Positions 23,087 to 37,841 are shown, numbered from the stretch's first letter. The stretch is DNA of 64,000 bases from Warburgia ugandensis (GCA_035236585.1 CP141127.1:65577495-65641494); one strand, 5' to 3'. The notes: generated by a model not told the origin, from the sequence alone. Program-made: numbers and translations.

Positions 23087-24027
23087 TGTAAGATCAGAAC
23101 CATTAGATCAACTACAAATTGTATTTTGATGAAGATTTGAAAGTAGATTAAAAATTAGAAAAGAAAAGAACAAAAGTTAAATTGGACTTGTTGGTTAAGT
23201 TGAACCATTGATTTGGTTCAGTTGAAACTAGACAAGGACAAAACTAGAATTATTCAAAACATGGAACATGAAAAAATAGGAAAAATACGAGATAGGGACA
23301 CTATTGGAATTAAAATAGAAGACCAATGGTAAAATTAGAATTTTTGGGCTTTTTTAATCAAGATTTTACTTAAGAGGAAGAGAATGACATTGAGTAGGTG
23401 TTTGAATGCTTGCAAATTGATAGGAAGAAAAGGAAATTTGGGTGAATCCAAGTTGGGGTTTTCCCCAAATATGATGAATTGCAATAGGAAAAGAATAAGG
23501 AGGAAAACAAATGAGAATTAGAAGAAAAAAAAATTCATGGAAATTGAATGTGAATAGTAAATGTCAATGAGCAATGGGGATTGATTGAGTGGTTTGAATC
23601 AGCCTTCCTTCCAAAATTTTCTTCTTCCATGGGTTTCATTTTTTCTAAGTCTTCTTCCTTTTTTTATTTTTCAATTAGAAACCATTCTACTTTAGGTTTT
23701 CCTCCTTTAGGAAAAGTCATCTCCTAGATCTATATTGCATTGTAGGACTCTTGTAGGGTGCTAGTGATCTTGTACCAATCAGCTAGATCTGAGCCATCCA
23801 AGTTCATTCTAGTTAATTTGCAACACTTAAAATCTAATTAAACTCACCTTAATCATGCTTTAATCATATGACCAGCTCCGATAATCATCTAGTCATTAAA
23901 TTTTACAAATCAATGGTTAGATAATCAATTAGAGCTAAAATGCATACTTAATCTAAAAATTCAAAATTGATTGATTAGATTATCTAGTTAGATGCAAATT
24001 TAGGGGTTTTAAAGCTAAAATTTAACA
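23087..24027 (-). repeat. Right LTR (5' LTR) of the Athila-like element
   Basis: Direct-repeat partner of 13582-15010, from TGTAAGATCAGAACC to AAATTTAACA. See the left copy for shared blocks. Confidence 0.8.
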
Positions 24028-24211
24028 CTAAAAAATATTCTATACTATAGTAAATGTCTAATAAATTAATAGTCTTAGGCCTCAAGGTTTCCTATTAAAT
24101 TTTTGGGATTTTATTTTATAGTTTTTTTATTATAAATTAATATAGAGTGCTCCTTGTTACTTGTAATGTTTTATAGGTAAAATTCAATCTTTTTTATTTT
24201 TTCATTTTACT

Positions 24212-24325
<114 letters not shown>

Positions 24326-24862
24326 TGCTTCTACTACAATACAGTGTAACAGGCTGATTGAGATATTTATTTTCCTTTTTGCTATCTAGATATTAATTTT
24401 TGTGGTCAGTAGGCCCTTAAAATGTATTATCTTATAACTTTTCTATGATTGTTAATTTACCACATTGGCCCATGTTGGGATAAAAAACATTGTATTATGA
24501 TGAGGAGATTACCAATTTATTGGTCATTAATTTATTAGACTTACAATATGTAAAGAGAATAGCAGGGTGCCATAAAGATGATAGATTAAACGAGTAGGAT
24601 ATTAATCAACCATGGAAAATGTGGTACTATTTACCATAATTCAGAGAACTAGAGAAGTATAATGTAAAATGAGGAATTTGACAGGAGAATGCATTAGAGA
24701 GAGAGAGAGTATTATGAGGAGAAATGTTAGAAAGAGAGTAAAAAAGTTATCATCATCATCATCATTATTATTGCAATTGGTAACTCACATAACCAATAGC
24801 TCTTGATAAGTATACCCTTTCCATATGTATCCTTTGGACACCCCTACATGTACACCCTTGAT

Positions 24863-24978
<116 letters not shown>

Positions 24979-25463
24979 CCTCGTGGTAGGCCCAACATGC
25001 AAGCACCCTACAACCCCTTAAGGGATGGGATGCACTACTTTGACCTACTTATGAGAGACGTGCCTTAGCTAACCACTACGCTTTGTCATGCCTGTCACAA
25101 TTTAATTGTGTGACATGATAAATTGGCTACTTAATCTCAAAATTTCTTTCTCTTTGATGGCATGAATGTGTTGAGAGAAAATATTTATTTTTGATAAGTT
25201 AATAACTTTATTATAAAAATGAGTATAAGAGTAGCTTGAATTATTCTACTCTCAAATCAAGAGTTATGTTGTCATGAAATAGTGGGGTTGGCTCCGTCCC
25301 ACTAAAGTGCAATACAATGAGATAATGGGAGTTGGGCCAAATTCTACAAAATGTGGAAAAGAATGGAAGACTAGGGCATTGGGGCCATTTTCCCTACTAA
25401 TAGAAGAGAAGAAAGTGTAAAGAATTGGCCCCATCCCCCTAAAAGAAATGAAAGGTGTGTGTG

Positions 25464-25465
<2 letters not shown>

Positions 25466-25534
<69 letters not shown>
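25466..25534. repeat. (GA)n microsatellite, about 34 units
   Basis: Uninterrupted GA tract of about 69 bases following a short GT run. Confidence 0.98.
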
Positions 25535-25536
<2 letters not shown>

Positions 25537-26868
25537 CTTACTTGCCCTAGAGCATAAAAAAAGGAGCATTGACATCTTCAAATGTCCTAGAGCATCAATG
25601 CTTGACTTTAAAATTAGTAAAGAAAGTCTTGGAAAAACAAAAGATTTAAAAGATGCCATTGGACAGCTCTCTCTCCCCACATTATTTTCAAAGGCAAGCC
25701 CCAATAGAATAAAAGCTTAATTTTCAAAGAAGTAACCTCCACTTGGATTAGGTTTGGATTGATGATGAAATAGTTCATTTTGTGCATGAATAGGGAAAAT
25801 ATACTACTTAAAGCATTAAAAAGATTAAGGAGCGTTTCTCTATAATATGGTTGAGTTTCAAATGTCACTCTTCTTTAGTACTAGAAAGGAGAATCAACAA
25901 GCTAGCCTTGGCCATTGTTACTACTTAAGCACTAAGAAAGTAGGAGCTTTGAATGTTCGTATCATTTATGAGATAGAAAGTTCTTCTTTCCTTTTTTTTC
26001 CTCTCATAGAGGAAGGAGCCTTTTGTTGCTCTACTTTACTTCTCTCTATCTCTCTTCTTTTGATTTCTTATATCAATGTCCAAGTGTATTAATGAAATCA
26101 AGGTATAGCTGCACTTCTCATGGTTGCTAATTTATGTCCTTTCTTGGCTAGTTCTTTTACGTCTTCAATGAACATCAGTCCTAGAAAGTTTTGATATCTT
26201 ACTTTCATGGTCTATGTTCAAAGGGTTCAAATAGAAGACCTAGGATGCATTCAATTTGGTTCATGATTCATCCATACTATGCATAACCTACCACCTATTG
26301 GAACTTTATTAAGGATAACATCTATTATAATTTACCCTGATTCCTTTTCTAATTGAAAATTTGTGCATTCAATGTTTTGTTGTTTTAGTTCTTTTTTTTA
26401 GCTTCCTATTTCTAATTTTGATGGTCACATTGTTTTCGAACTTGTAATTATTATTAATTCAAGGGAATGGTTTTTTAGTGGAAAGAGCTTCTTCTTCCCA
26501 CCTAATAACTATATTAATGCTCGAAGTTCAAATGGATAAACATACGTTGTTTTGTGTAGCTTCATGTTCTAGGGCAAATATGTAGTTTTGTTTACTTTCA
26601 TAATAAGATTTTACACAACATCTTCCATTGTCATCCTTACTTCAATCTGTGTAGAAGAAGCACAACAAAAACAAAATTGACCTATCAATTCTCATCTCCT
26701 CTACAAAACAATGACTCCTAGTGTCTAGCTTATTGAAAGGACTAGCTAAAAAACCAACAATCATGACTCACATTTCAATGGTGTTTTGCACTGAGAATCA
26801 TATATTTAAACCCAAAACTCAACTCAATTGGAAAGTGTGGTAAGTTGAGTTAAGTTCAACAACTCCTG

Positions 26869-29800
26869 TGTAACACCCCGAGTTTTTGTAATGCATTTTT
26901 TTTTTTTATAATAATGATTATAGTTGGGATCCCAAATCAAAAGGTTTATTCATTATTGTATTAGAACATTTACTTAAAAACCTTTGGTTGTTATCTCATT
27001 TTTCCAAAGCATCACGACCACGATTAAGAGATGATTATAAGTACGCGGTAAAATTTTTAAGACGACACTAATATCAAATCCAATGTCAAAATCAATGACA
27101 CCTTTATTTTTAAAACAATAAATATTCAAAAAGCATAATAATATAGCCCAGGGTCTATCCATCATAACATTCCACCATACTTAAAGGCATATCCATAATA
27201 TATATAAATGTCATAATCAAATCTATCTAATGAAGGTATACAGTCCATAAAATAAATTCAATTTGTAGTCCATCTAATCACTCACATCAAGCTATCTATT
27301 AGCCAATCAAAGTGGTCACCACTGCTATCACTGTCCCTCCATGACCTTGCCTTTCCTGTTGTTGTGCTTGGTATCTGAGGCATTGCAAAACAAAGAAATG
27401 CCTTAGCATGCTATTGCTTGTGTAGGTACATAGACATTTAATGTAATAACAAGTGAACAAAATTGAATAACAATGTTGATATAAGTGTAGGTCAATTATC
27501 CATGAAAATATAAGTATCATAATCAATGCCAATATAGTCTTAAAACATCATATGCGATGAAACGTGCACCTCATCGATGTAAAACATGATAATTTTATGG
27601 ATGTAAAATAGGATATGCTCCAATATCAATGCGCATACAATAACAAACAAGGTATCCCAAGGTACTTGGGTCCCATGAGTGTCCCATACACTCATATAAC
27701 AGATCATGAGTACTCATATCAATCGTATGAGTGTCGTCACATCCAGGCATACAATAACATCTCCATGTTCATCATGCAAGCATACAAAACAAGAGCATGG
27801 GTAGTCATGCTACAGTGGCAACCACTCCAGGGCCTCAATCATTGCCGTTCCCCTTCAACACAATAATGGGAGACTTAACATCAGTCCCCATGGAAAGGCC
27901 AGGACTAATAGTGTGGACTACTCATGTTACCATAGCCTTACCGAAAGCCATCTATGGCCAGGTATATATCGCATCATAAAACAATCACAAATTTAGAGCG
28001 TGGGTGATCGCCCTACTCCCTCCTAGCATGTCATTCACTGGGTGAGGGCACCTATCATAAATCACAAAATACAAAAATCGCGTATTTCATAAAACTAGGA
28101 ACACTCGCGGTTCACAATCCCCAAGGCACACCCCTCATCCCCGGGTTAGCCTCTCAAAGGACTAGCCATCAAGCCTTCACCACCAATTTTTATGAAAACC
28201 AACCAATCTTAGTGATGTAATGAAGAAAAATAATTACTAATCATACATATGATATGTAATAACCCCATTTTTTGTAAATTGATTGAGAAAATCAATTTAG
28301 TTTGAATTTTCAAAAATTTTGAGCTGGAATATTAGGTTATTGGAAATTATTTTTTTTATAAATATTAAAATATGATTTAAAACTTATAAATTATGAATTT
28401 AATGGAAAAATTGATTGAAATGACATTAAGTATGTCCAATTCTGAGTTAAAATGAAAAATCCCTAATTTTCTTCATTTTTATGAATAAAAGGGTAAAATG
28501 GTAATTTTACCTATAATCAAGATATGAGACATCAATATTTAAAAATGTACTTAGAAATACGTATCCAACACCACTAAGTAGACTCAATTCCGAGTTCGGG
28601 AGAATAACTAGGATTTTTCTCCATAAAAGGGCAAAATGGTCCTTTCACAGCCCATGGGGCCCATAAATGAATCCAACGGCTACAAAACATGTAATGAGTG
28701 GTCAAACAACTACAAGATGCTAGTGGAGAATGAGGTGGTAGTGGAGGATCCAATGTTAATTTAATATTTAAAAGAATTTAAATATAATTATTATAAGTAA
28801 TTATGAAAAATTCATAACACCTATAAATATCCCTCCAAAAATCCTTCAAAAATGTTCATTAAAATTCCCATGAAATCATCTTGCTTACTCTAAAAACCTA
28901 GATCTAGATTCCTTCCTTCCAAAACTCTAAAAAATCTCCCTTCTTTCACTCTCTCTCTTTTCTTTCTAATTGGAACAAGAGACCTAAATTCAATTAGGCA
29001 CTCTATTCTAAATTGAATTTCACAATTCCCATTGTCCAAATCGTCCTATACTACTTATCTACAAAACCCCCAAATCAATTTCAAGATCCAACGGTGCAAT
29101 CAACAGAAAATCACAAAACAAGGGACTATTGGGCTATCTTATCATCAAAGGGTATTTATTTCAAATTGGGCTTTAAATCTATGTTATTTCTCCAATGAAG
29201 TAGGTGGGAACACTTCTTATACTTATTTCATGTTGTTTTATGTAATTTTTATTTTCCTGTAATTAGTTTTGGGTTAAAATTTATAAAAATAAAGTAAGGA
29301 TCAGAACCTTTCAATTCTAGATGATGGAGGGCTCAAATGGAAAATCTTAGCTATCCAATCACTCCAGAAGAGTTCAAAAACCCTAGGGTAGAAGTTTCAA
29401 GAAATTTTATAGAGTTTTGAGGCTTTGATTGAAGAGGATTGATTGGATGGTCCAAAACAAACTGTCCGATCTCCCAAATCAAATCAGGATTGTGGGAAGT
29501 GCTGCGAAACACCGTACGGAGACATGCCCTGTGGATTGAAGTAACCACTTTGTGTTCACCCATTTAGCTAGTAAGCCTTAGCCAATTGGAAATAATAGGA
29601 GCATTATAGACTTAGGTTGAAATAAGTTATCTTGAACCAATAACACATTAACTGGTTGAATAATAATAAAAAGTGCATAAAAAGTTAGTAAATTATTTAA
29701 CCTTAATAAAAATTGTAAGTAAGATAAGGATGATCAAATAAGATCCATTGGATCTTGAATGATCAAGAACAATAAAAATAAATAAATACTTCTTGATGAT

Positions 29801-32800
29801 ATATATATATATTGCTTGCAACTTAAATAAAATAGAATAGAAGATCTGGACCCTTGATCAATTATGATTCAAGGAGAGAACCAAGATCATCCTCCTTAGG
29901 GATGATCAAACAACTAAACTTAGATTAAAGAAGAACTAGATGATAGAAGATCTAAGCCATTGATCTTTATCAATAAGTATAAATTGTTGATCAAAGGATC
30001 TATGAAAGATCAAGATTAAAGAAAGGAATACACAAAGACTTAGAATAGAAAATACTTAGATATGAAAGATTAGAAGATTGTTCTAACCATCAAATCTATT
30101 GATCAATAGGATAAACACTAACTGAGGAAGATAGATCATGATAGGACATAAGATCAAGATCCTTTATATCAAAGGACAAGATTAAACAAAGAATATAGAT
30201 AGGATAAAAAATGTGGGATTATTCATATTGTATATATATTGATAGTATGGATGGATTTACAAATTCCATACATCACTCAAGATCATGGAAGATCTGAAGA
30301 GATGGATCACTACTTGAAGGTAGGAGGATTTTATGAATGCATCTACATGAGAAGTACATGTTGTATACATGATCCTATGCCTGGAAATGTTGACAAGTAT
30401 AATATAAATACTTGTATTAAACCCATTGAAAACCCTTATGATCCAACCAAAACACATATGAAATGGTTAATTTAGAATTGAGGAAAACCCCATGTGAATA
30501 GGAAACTAGAAAGTATTCCAGCCCTAAGTAAACAGATGGATTGTATGATACATATGAGAATTAGTTTACATACAAGCATGAAGGCTTGTGGTTTTATTTT
30601 AAACACGTATAGGCCTGGGGATGCTATGTTAGGAGAGCTAGTAGGGTTTGGCCACCCGCTCTCCTAAACTTGTTATGATATAGATACCAAGCCTAAATGA
30701 GGCTAAAAGTCGGGTGGGGCAATTATGGGAAGGCCACCATTGTGACAGCCATGGTCCTCCCCATACAGACATGGATATTGTGATTTCCACCAAGGATGGT
30801 ATAGGTGGATTATTGAGCAGTTATCTGGGCGCGTTGGTACGGATTCTGACTACATCTATAGTAGTCCTTGGAGTATTTTTGCATTATGATGCATGGCCTA
30901 ATGAAATGCCTTATGATATGACGTGATGAGATGCCGGGTAATCGTGGATTACCGATACTACCTAAATGAGGGAGTATTTCCAGTAGAGTCTGGATGATTT
31001 ATCAACTCAGCATTAGCTGGATATGATTATGTTTTGAGAAATTAACTATTTTTCATGGTTTTGACCATATGTATATATCTATACACTTTATACCATATGT
31101 ATGTGTAAGGATGTACATATATGACAAAGTATAGAGATTGCTACATGAGTATGAATAATGACATTATGAAGTAGTAGGATTATACTGTCAAATTATTATG
31201 CTTCTTGAATCCCCTACCAAGCATAGCTTGCTGAGATATTATAAATGTTTTAATGTTTATAATATCTTAGATATAGAGAAGGAGAATTAGGAGCTCAAAA
31301 CTTAAGAAGATTTGGAAGAATAATCAATTAGGGTATATCCCTTGAAGACATGTATTTTTATTTAAGATCATTGTATTATATTGAGAGTTTTTAATGTATG
31401 GTGAGGTTTGAAATTTGGATTATGTAGTTTGAAATTTGGATTATGTTATTTGAAAAAGTACTGTATTGATACTAGGCAGTACTGTGAACCACTTGATGGA
31501 TTTTAGAATTTAATGAAAATATATTCCTTCAATAGAATTTTATCTTGTACAAAAAATCTACTTATATTATGTATGAAGTGATGACTTGGGTTTTTCAAAA
31601 CAAGTTTTAAAGAAAATAATTTTCGTTGCTTTGTTTTGCAAATTTTTTATACTACTAAGGACCCTGCCTTTGAAAAATGTACAAAATGTGTTACAAAAAC
31701 CTGGGTCATCACAAGATACACGCTATCAATACCATAAAGATTGATCATGAAAACGCATTCAATACACTATCAAAATCTCATATCGATCATAGCATAAAAA
31801 TTTGAATCTCACAAAATCTCAGAATAAATAAACGTGACAATCAATCAAAATCAACCATGATGCTATGATAATGCAAAGTTTTAGAAATCAACACATAACA
31901 TTAAATGTCGTCACCTACCTCAATGAGAATATAACCAAATCAGATTAAGTGTGTACTTCTCTCAAACCACGTGCTCCGATGCACCTGTCAGCATCATAAC
32001 ACTATTTTGCGTGATTTATTTCCTCTCTATAGAATCTCTAGTGATCTGGCTGTTGGATCATTCGTTACGGTCTCCATTTATGATTTGATCATTAATTCTG
32101 ACCTTATTCATCATTAAACAATGTCATTTCATGTTCATCTGCTCATTTTTGTGTGCATCTAAAGTTTACACCTTGATCTGACAGTCAGATCATCCTTAGA
32201 TCAACAAATTTCTAAAATTTGATTAAATCCATGGTCTGGACCAATTATTAGAGTAAATAGACCTAATCTAATCCTTAGGATCCTCAATTATTACCTTATG
32301 TTATCTAGTTGTTCAAGTTCTGGGGCTTGATCACCCTTTGATCAGTTTGATCAAGTGATTGAGTACGTTTTCTTAGGTTTGATCAACTAACTAAGCTTAG
32401 ATCAAAGTTTAGAGGTAAAATTCATGTCTACTTCGTTGAGACGATTCCAATGGACCTTTTGGATCGAAATCAGGCTTTTGTAGCCTTTAGAATCTCAAAA
32501 AAACCATTTCAGATAAAAAAATCATATTTTACACCAATTTGCACCAGCAGAATGGTTTACATTGGCGTAAACTAGCATCCCCGGGATGCATCGCTTCTAG
32601 AATGCATCACGTGCATCTTGGTCGCCAGGATGCTCCCCGCATGCATCCCAATTTCCAAGATGCCATGTTCCGGCTGTGAAGTGCTCCTGTGTGCCGTCCA
32701 CGCCTGGGCATTTTGGTCGGCGTCTTGGGTGTATCGTCCGTTGGGGACGATGAACCCGAGCCGTTCATCTTCTTTTGGCTTGTCGAAGCCCTAAATGCTC

Positions 32801-33491
32801 TAATTTTTTTTTTTTTTATGTTTTTGTTGTTCTTAAGGTTTTTGGGTCCAAAGATCACATTTAATGGCTCAGATCTATCATATGAGGTGTTCTTAATGTG
32901 GGTCTAACCATGATCCACAGTTTTGATTCCCTAGGCCATCCAACGACCATTTAGCCCAGATCCAGCCCGGATTTGTGAGGGGAAAGTTAGAAAAAAGGTG
33001 AATAACAAGTTAGAGTGTGTGGCTTACCTGATTGGAGCTGGAGATGGGAGATTGAAGCTCTATAACGTGTGCAAACTTCCATTCGTGTTAGTGCATGCAA
33101 AGGGAAAAACTAGGGTTTTTCTTTGGTTGTTTGGGGAGGGAATGGAAAGGAAACAAGCTTTTGTAGTTGTAGCTTTGATTAATTCGTAGGAAAAGGCAGA
33201 CCACTGCCTCTCTCTGCCTGCTAGAAGTTAGGAATGGAAAGGGGGTGCCGTTATCAAAACCATCCCCTCTAATTCGTGTCCCTGCCTAATTACTAATTTA
33301 CCCTTGTAACTTAAAATGTTCATATCTCTCTCATCCGACCTTCGTTTTTTACGTTCTTTATACTGTTCAATTCTTATCGACGTGTACTTTCTAAATTTAG
33401 TGGTTTCAAGACCAACTTCTATCCAAAGAATTTTTTAATTTAATTAATTTATTTTATTACTAATTTAGGGTTAAAAATTGAGAATATTACA
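26869..33491 (-). repeat. Left LTR (3' LTR) of the chromovirus, interrupted by a foreign solo LTR
   Basis: Starts TGTAACACCCCGAG and ends TTGAGAATATTACA. It pairs with 41036-44083 along its length once the insertion at 28255-31713 is set aside, leaving about 3.16 kb. Confidence 0.93.
28255..31713 (+). mobile_element. 3.46-kb solo LTR, family C, copy 1
   Basis: Begins TGTAATAACCCCATTTTTTG and ends CTGGGTCATCACA. It is flanked by a 5-bp target duplication tgata/agata (28250-28254, 31714-31718); the uninterrupted right LTR of the chromovirus reads agata at the same place. It carries no coding region. A TATA-like CCTATAAATATCCC near 28820 fits an LTR promoter in plus orientation. A longer relative lies at 50421-55660. 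I interpret it as the product of LTR-LTR recombination. Superfamily is uncertain, probably gypsy. Confidence 0.88.
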
Positions 33492-33507
33492 TACTTCCCA
33501 CCCTATA
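33492..33507 (-). promoter_or_regulatory. Polypurine tract of the chromovirus
   Basis: The minus strand reads AGGGTGGGAAGTA immediately before the TG of the 3' LTR, the expected position for the plus-strand primer of reverse transcription. Confidence 0.7.
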
Positions 33508-33544
33508 AAAATTTTATCATCGAAATTTTGGTACATACCTTTAT

Positions 33545-34770
33545 GTAAATAGCTCTGGGTGGATCCTCCTCATCTCATCTTCTGTCTCCCATGTGGCCTC
33601 TTGTGGTAAATGATGTTGTCAAAGGACCTTGACTAATGGAATAGTTTTAGTCCTCAACTCCTTGACTTTCTTATCCTATATATGCACAGGTCTCTCCTCA
33701 AATGTCATATTAGGTTGTAACTCTCCTAGGATTTGCTCCAGCATGTGTGATGGGTTTGGCACATACTTCCTCAGCATAGATACATGGAAGACATTGTGTA
33801 CATTTGCCAACTGTGGTGGTAAGGCTAGCTAGTATGCTACTGACCCAACTTTGCATAAAATCTCAAAAGGCCCAATGTACCTGGGGCTAAGTTTCCATTT
33901 ATTCCCAAACCTCATTACTCCTTTCATAAGGGAAACCTTTAAGAATACATGCTCACCTTTGGAGAACTCTAGGTTTTTCTGCCTCTTGTCAGCATAGCTC
34001 CTCTAGTGGCTGTGAGTTGTCAACAATCTCTTTCGAATAAGTTGAACTTTCTCTGCACACTCTTCCACCAACTCGAACTTCACTATGTGTCTCTCTCCTA
34101 CATTAGTCCAACATAAGGGTGATTGACAAGGCTTGCCATAAAGTGCCTCATATGGAGCCATGCCAATAGTTGCATGATAGCTATTATTATAGGCAAACTC
34201 TACCAATGGTAAATGATCCTCTCTAGCATATCCTCAATCGTATGGATGGTCCTCTTAGTCTCACCATCTGTCTGAGTGTGGAATATTGTGTTAAATTTTA
34301 ACCTCGATCCTAAAGCCTCTTGCACGCTCTTCTAGTACTTTGAGGTAAATCGCATGTCTCGATCTGATATAATCATCAAGGGAACTCCATGTAGACTTAC
34401 GATCTCCTTGACATACAACTTCGCTAGACTATCCATCATCTAATTCTGCCTGATAGGAAGAAAATGAGTGGACTTGGTCAATCTGTCCACAACGACCCAT
34501 ATTATGTCATGTCCACTAACAGTCATTGGAATGCCCACAATGAAATCCATGGAAATATGATCCCACTTCCACTCTGGGAGATCCAATGTCTGAAGTAACC
34601 TTGATGGTCGCTGATGCTTTGCCTTGACTTGTTGACACGTCAAACACCGTGCCATGCACTCCCCAACATCATTCTTCATTTCATTAAACCAAAAATGTCT
34701 TCTAAGGTCCTGATACATCTTCGTACCTCTAGGATGGATCATACACTGGGACTGGTGTGCCTCTTGAAGT
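33545..34770 (-). pseudogene. Chromovirus integrase and chromodomain-like C-terminus
   Basis: Minus-strand remnants include the zinc-binding region and catalytic core start (CMARCLTCQQVKAKHQ; ISMDFIVGIP and VVVDRLTKSTHFLP) at about 34440-34770. The core end (EFAYNNSYHATIGMAPYEAL) lies near 34120-34206. Further left, pieces such as IPLVKVL and EATWE near 33570-33650 resemble the end of a chromodomain, which guides integration into heterochromatin in this group. Broken. Confidence 0.85.
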
Positions 34771-34773
34771 AAC

Positions 34774-37700
34774 TGTAATATCCTCAATTTTTAATCTTAA
34801 ATTAGTGATAAAATAAATAAAAAATTTTATGCATAGAATTTGGTTCTGAAAACTAAAAACTTGAAAGTACGCATTGATAGGAGTCCAATGACATAAAGAA
34901 TGCAGAAAACACAGCTGAAACATAGAAGTTATGAGCCGTTAATGATAGAGGGGCAAATCAGTAATTTAGAGGGGTTGAAACACAAGGGGCTATTTTGATA
35001 ACGGCACCCCTTCCATCCTCCTCTATCAGATCCGATGATTTTGCTAGAAAAATCATTGGACAGAAGGCATATAAGGGAAGAGTTTCCCTTCCTCCTCCTC
35101 AGCATGATCTCTCTCCCCCTCAATCTGCTCTCATCATCTTCTCCATTCTGGCCTTTCCATAAACCCTAATCTCTGTAAAATCGTGTTTTTTTGGCAACTA
35201 GGGATCTGGCAGCGTCAATAACTGCCTACCTGATCGATATAAGCCCCAACCCTCTAATCCCCCTTTTACATGTGTGGTATATACATCAATGGCGTGCATG
35301 AAAGTTGGAAAAAAAAACTATGAGGGTTCGTCATTTTTCCTGAAAATCTATATACGCTACTGTTGGAATGCAAATAGGTTGATAAAACATCATTAAAATA
35401 GAGATCGGACCATCCATCTAGTGCATAGAACAAACCCTTTAAGTTTGAGGAAAATCCGACAGTGGATGACGTCGGAAATAGAGAAGAATAGTATGTAGGA
35501 AAATTTTAGGAACATGAGAAAAATTAAGTAAAAACCTTAGTTTTTGGCAAAATCAAGCCAAAGGAGTGTTAAAAATGGAAAATACATGAAATTCCAAGAA
35601 AAATGGTGCAAAAATCATGAAATTTGGACACCTATGGGGTCACCGACAACGACTAGAGTCGTGCTGGTGTAACCAGGTACAAACACACAGCTCGATCCTC
35701 TATAAATTAATAATATTAATTTATGAAGTAGTTTTTATAAAAAACTTGATTTTGAGAGCTACAGAGGTCTAAATCATGATCGAAAACATTCGTTGTGATC
35801 ATCTTGACGACGTAAACTGAGATTTAGCTTGAAAGCCTATATTTGACCACTTTTAAATTTGTTAAATTATAAAATATTAATTAATAACTTAGAATCGACT
35901 AATCAAAGGGTGATTAAGCCTCAAGACTTGAACAACGAGATAAAGTATGACAATAAATAAGGGTTCTAAGGGGCATATTAGGGTGACTACTCTAGAAATT
36001 GATCTAGACCATTGGTTAGAATTAGATCTTGCAAAATTATTGATCTGAGAATGATCTGAACGTCAGATTAATGTATAAACATTAGATACACACAAAAAAT
36101 GAACAGATAAACATGAGATGGGACCAAATTAAGAACCAAATCATAATTAGAGATCTCAGAGGATGATCCAGCGGTTGGATCACCATAAATTCCCTTATGA
36201 TGAAATAAATAACATTAAATAGTATTGTGGTATTGACAGGTACATCAGAAAGTACAATACAAGGGGATTATATGGTCGAGTTGAGTGATCTAACATTGAG
36301 ATAGGTGACGACATTTAATGTTTTTTTTTTATTTTAAAACCTTGCATTATCATAGCATCATGATTGATTGTGATTTAAATTGTACTTATTATTAGTTTGT
36401 GATTTTGTAAAATTTAGAGTTTTATGCTATGATCGATATTGGAATTCGATAATGTATTAAATGGATTTATGATCGATGATTTCTTGAGATTGATACTCCA
36501 TATTTATGCATAAATTAGAAATTTTCTTTCCTTATTGCATCACCGAAACTGATGAGTTTTCATGAGAAAGGAAAGTGGAGGCTTGGTGGCTGGTCCTTTT
36601 AGAGGCTAACCCTAGGATGAGGGGCATGCCTATGGGATTGCGAGCCACGAGTACTCTTAATTTTTGAGATATGTGATTTTTGTGTTTTGTGTTTTATGAC
36701 GGGTGTTCTTACCCGGTAGATGTCATGCTAGGAGGGAGAGGGCCGGCTATCCACCCACCCTCTGAGATTGTGATGTGATTATGATATGATAGACACTTAC
36801 CCGTAGATGGCTTTTGGTAACATGGATAGTCCGCACTACTAGTCCAGGCCTTTCCATGGGGACAGCTGTTAAGTCTCCCGTTATGGTGTCGACGGGGAGC
36901 AGCGGCGGTTGAGACCCTGGAGGGTTGCCACTATGACATGGCGATCCATACTCTTATTTTGTGTGCTTGCATGATGAGTATGGGGATGTGATTGTATGCT
37001 TGGGTGTGACGACACTCAGAGGTTGGATATGAGTACTCATGATCAGTTTATATTAGTGTATGGGACAATCATGGGACCCATGTACCTTAGGGTGCCCTGT
37101 TATTATGGTATGCTCATTTAAATTAGCTCATATCATGTTTTAAATCCATGAGATGCATGTTTTATAGTACCTAATGCTTTGAGATTATGTTGGCATTGAT
37201 TATAATGATTTTATTTTCATAGATGATAGATCTTCTTATTATATCACAACTGTCATTTGATTTGTTCCATCTTTATTACATTAAATGTCTACGTACCTAT
37301 GCAAGTAATAGCTTGTTGAGGCATTGCTTTGTTTTATAATGCCTTAGATCTTGAGTGTGACAGCAGGAGGGGCAAGGCCGTTGAGTGACCGTGATAGCAG
37401 TGGGAGATTCCTTTACTTTGACTCATAGAAAGTGACATGAGTTAATAAAAGGACTACCATGTGACTTTCTTTATGGACTGCATACTTTTATTTTATGGAT
37501 TTGATTATGATAGTTATACATATGATGGACATTTATGTGGGATGTTATGATGGATAGACCCTGGGCCATATTATTATTGTGTTTTGGATATTTATTGTTT
37601 TAAAAATAAAGGCGCTGATGATTTTGATGTTGGTTTGACATGCGTATTGTTTCAAATTTATTACCGTGACATTATACTTATGTTTTAAAGTTATAATTGT

Positions 37701-37841
37701 GATGTTTTGGAAAAAGAAAATAACACCCGAAGGTTTTCAATAAATGTTTTAATAAAATAATTAATAGAATCTTTTAACATGGGATCCCAACTACGACTAT
37801 TATTATTAAAAAAAATGATTAAAAAAACCTAGGGTGGCACA
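34774..37841 (+). mobile_element. 3.07-kb solo LTR of the chromovirus's own family, opposite orientation
   Basis: Starts TGTAATATCCTCAATTTTTA, the same start as the chromovirus LTR read on the minus strand, and ends CTAGGGTGGCACA. A perfect 5-bp target duplication gtaac lies at 34769-34773 and 37842-37846. Its 3068-bp length matches the parent family LTR (3048 bp). It separates the RNase H part from the integrase part of the host element. CATATAAGGG near 35069 is a candidate LTR TATA box. Confidence 0.95.

Larger units (their letters stand above)
13582..24027 (-). mobile_element. Old Athila-like Ty3/gypsy retrotransposon (fossil)
   Basis: Direct repeats near 13582-15010 and 23087-24027 enclose minus-strand gypsy remnants in the expected order. 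From right to left these are gag-like sequence (about 20400-21600), the pre-RT and RT region (RVTNSWHMCINSRKLNE near 19100; EVFMDNFFVFEDSF and LVLNWEKCHFMV near 18700-18830), and an integrase C-terminal region (NVLLYNSKLHLF, VKEVFPYEIVKI) near 16700-16920. The wording of these motifs is typical of the Athila lineage. It is broken in many places and clearly old: the two LTRs differ in length and substantially in sequence. No target duplication or clear primer site was found. Outer limits are therefore approximate, and the right LTR may begin further left, near 22650. Confidence 0.85.

Noticed and set aside
25264-25720. Frames with long Arg-Glu or Ser-Leu runs
   Set aside because: They come from the GA/CT microsatellite; flanking residues match nothing known to me.
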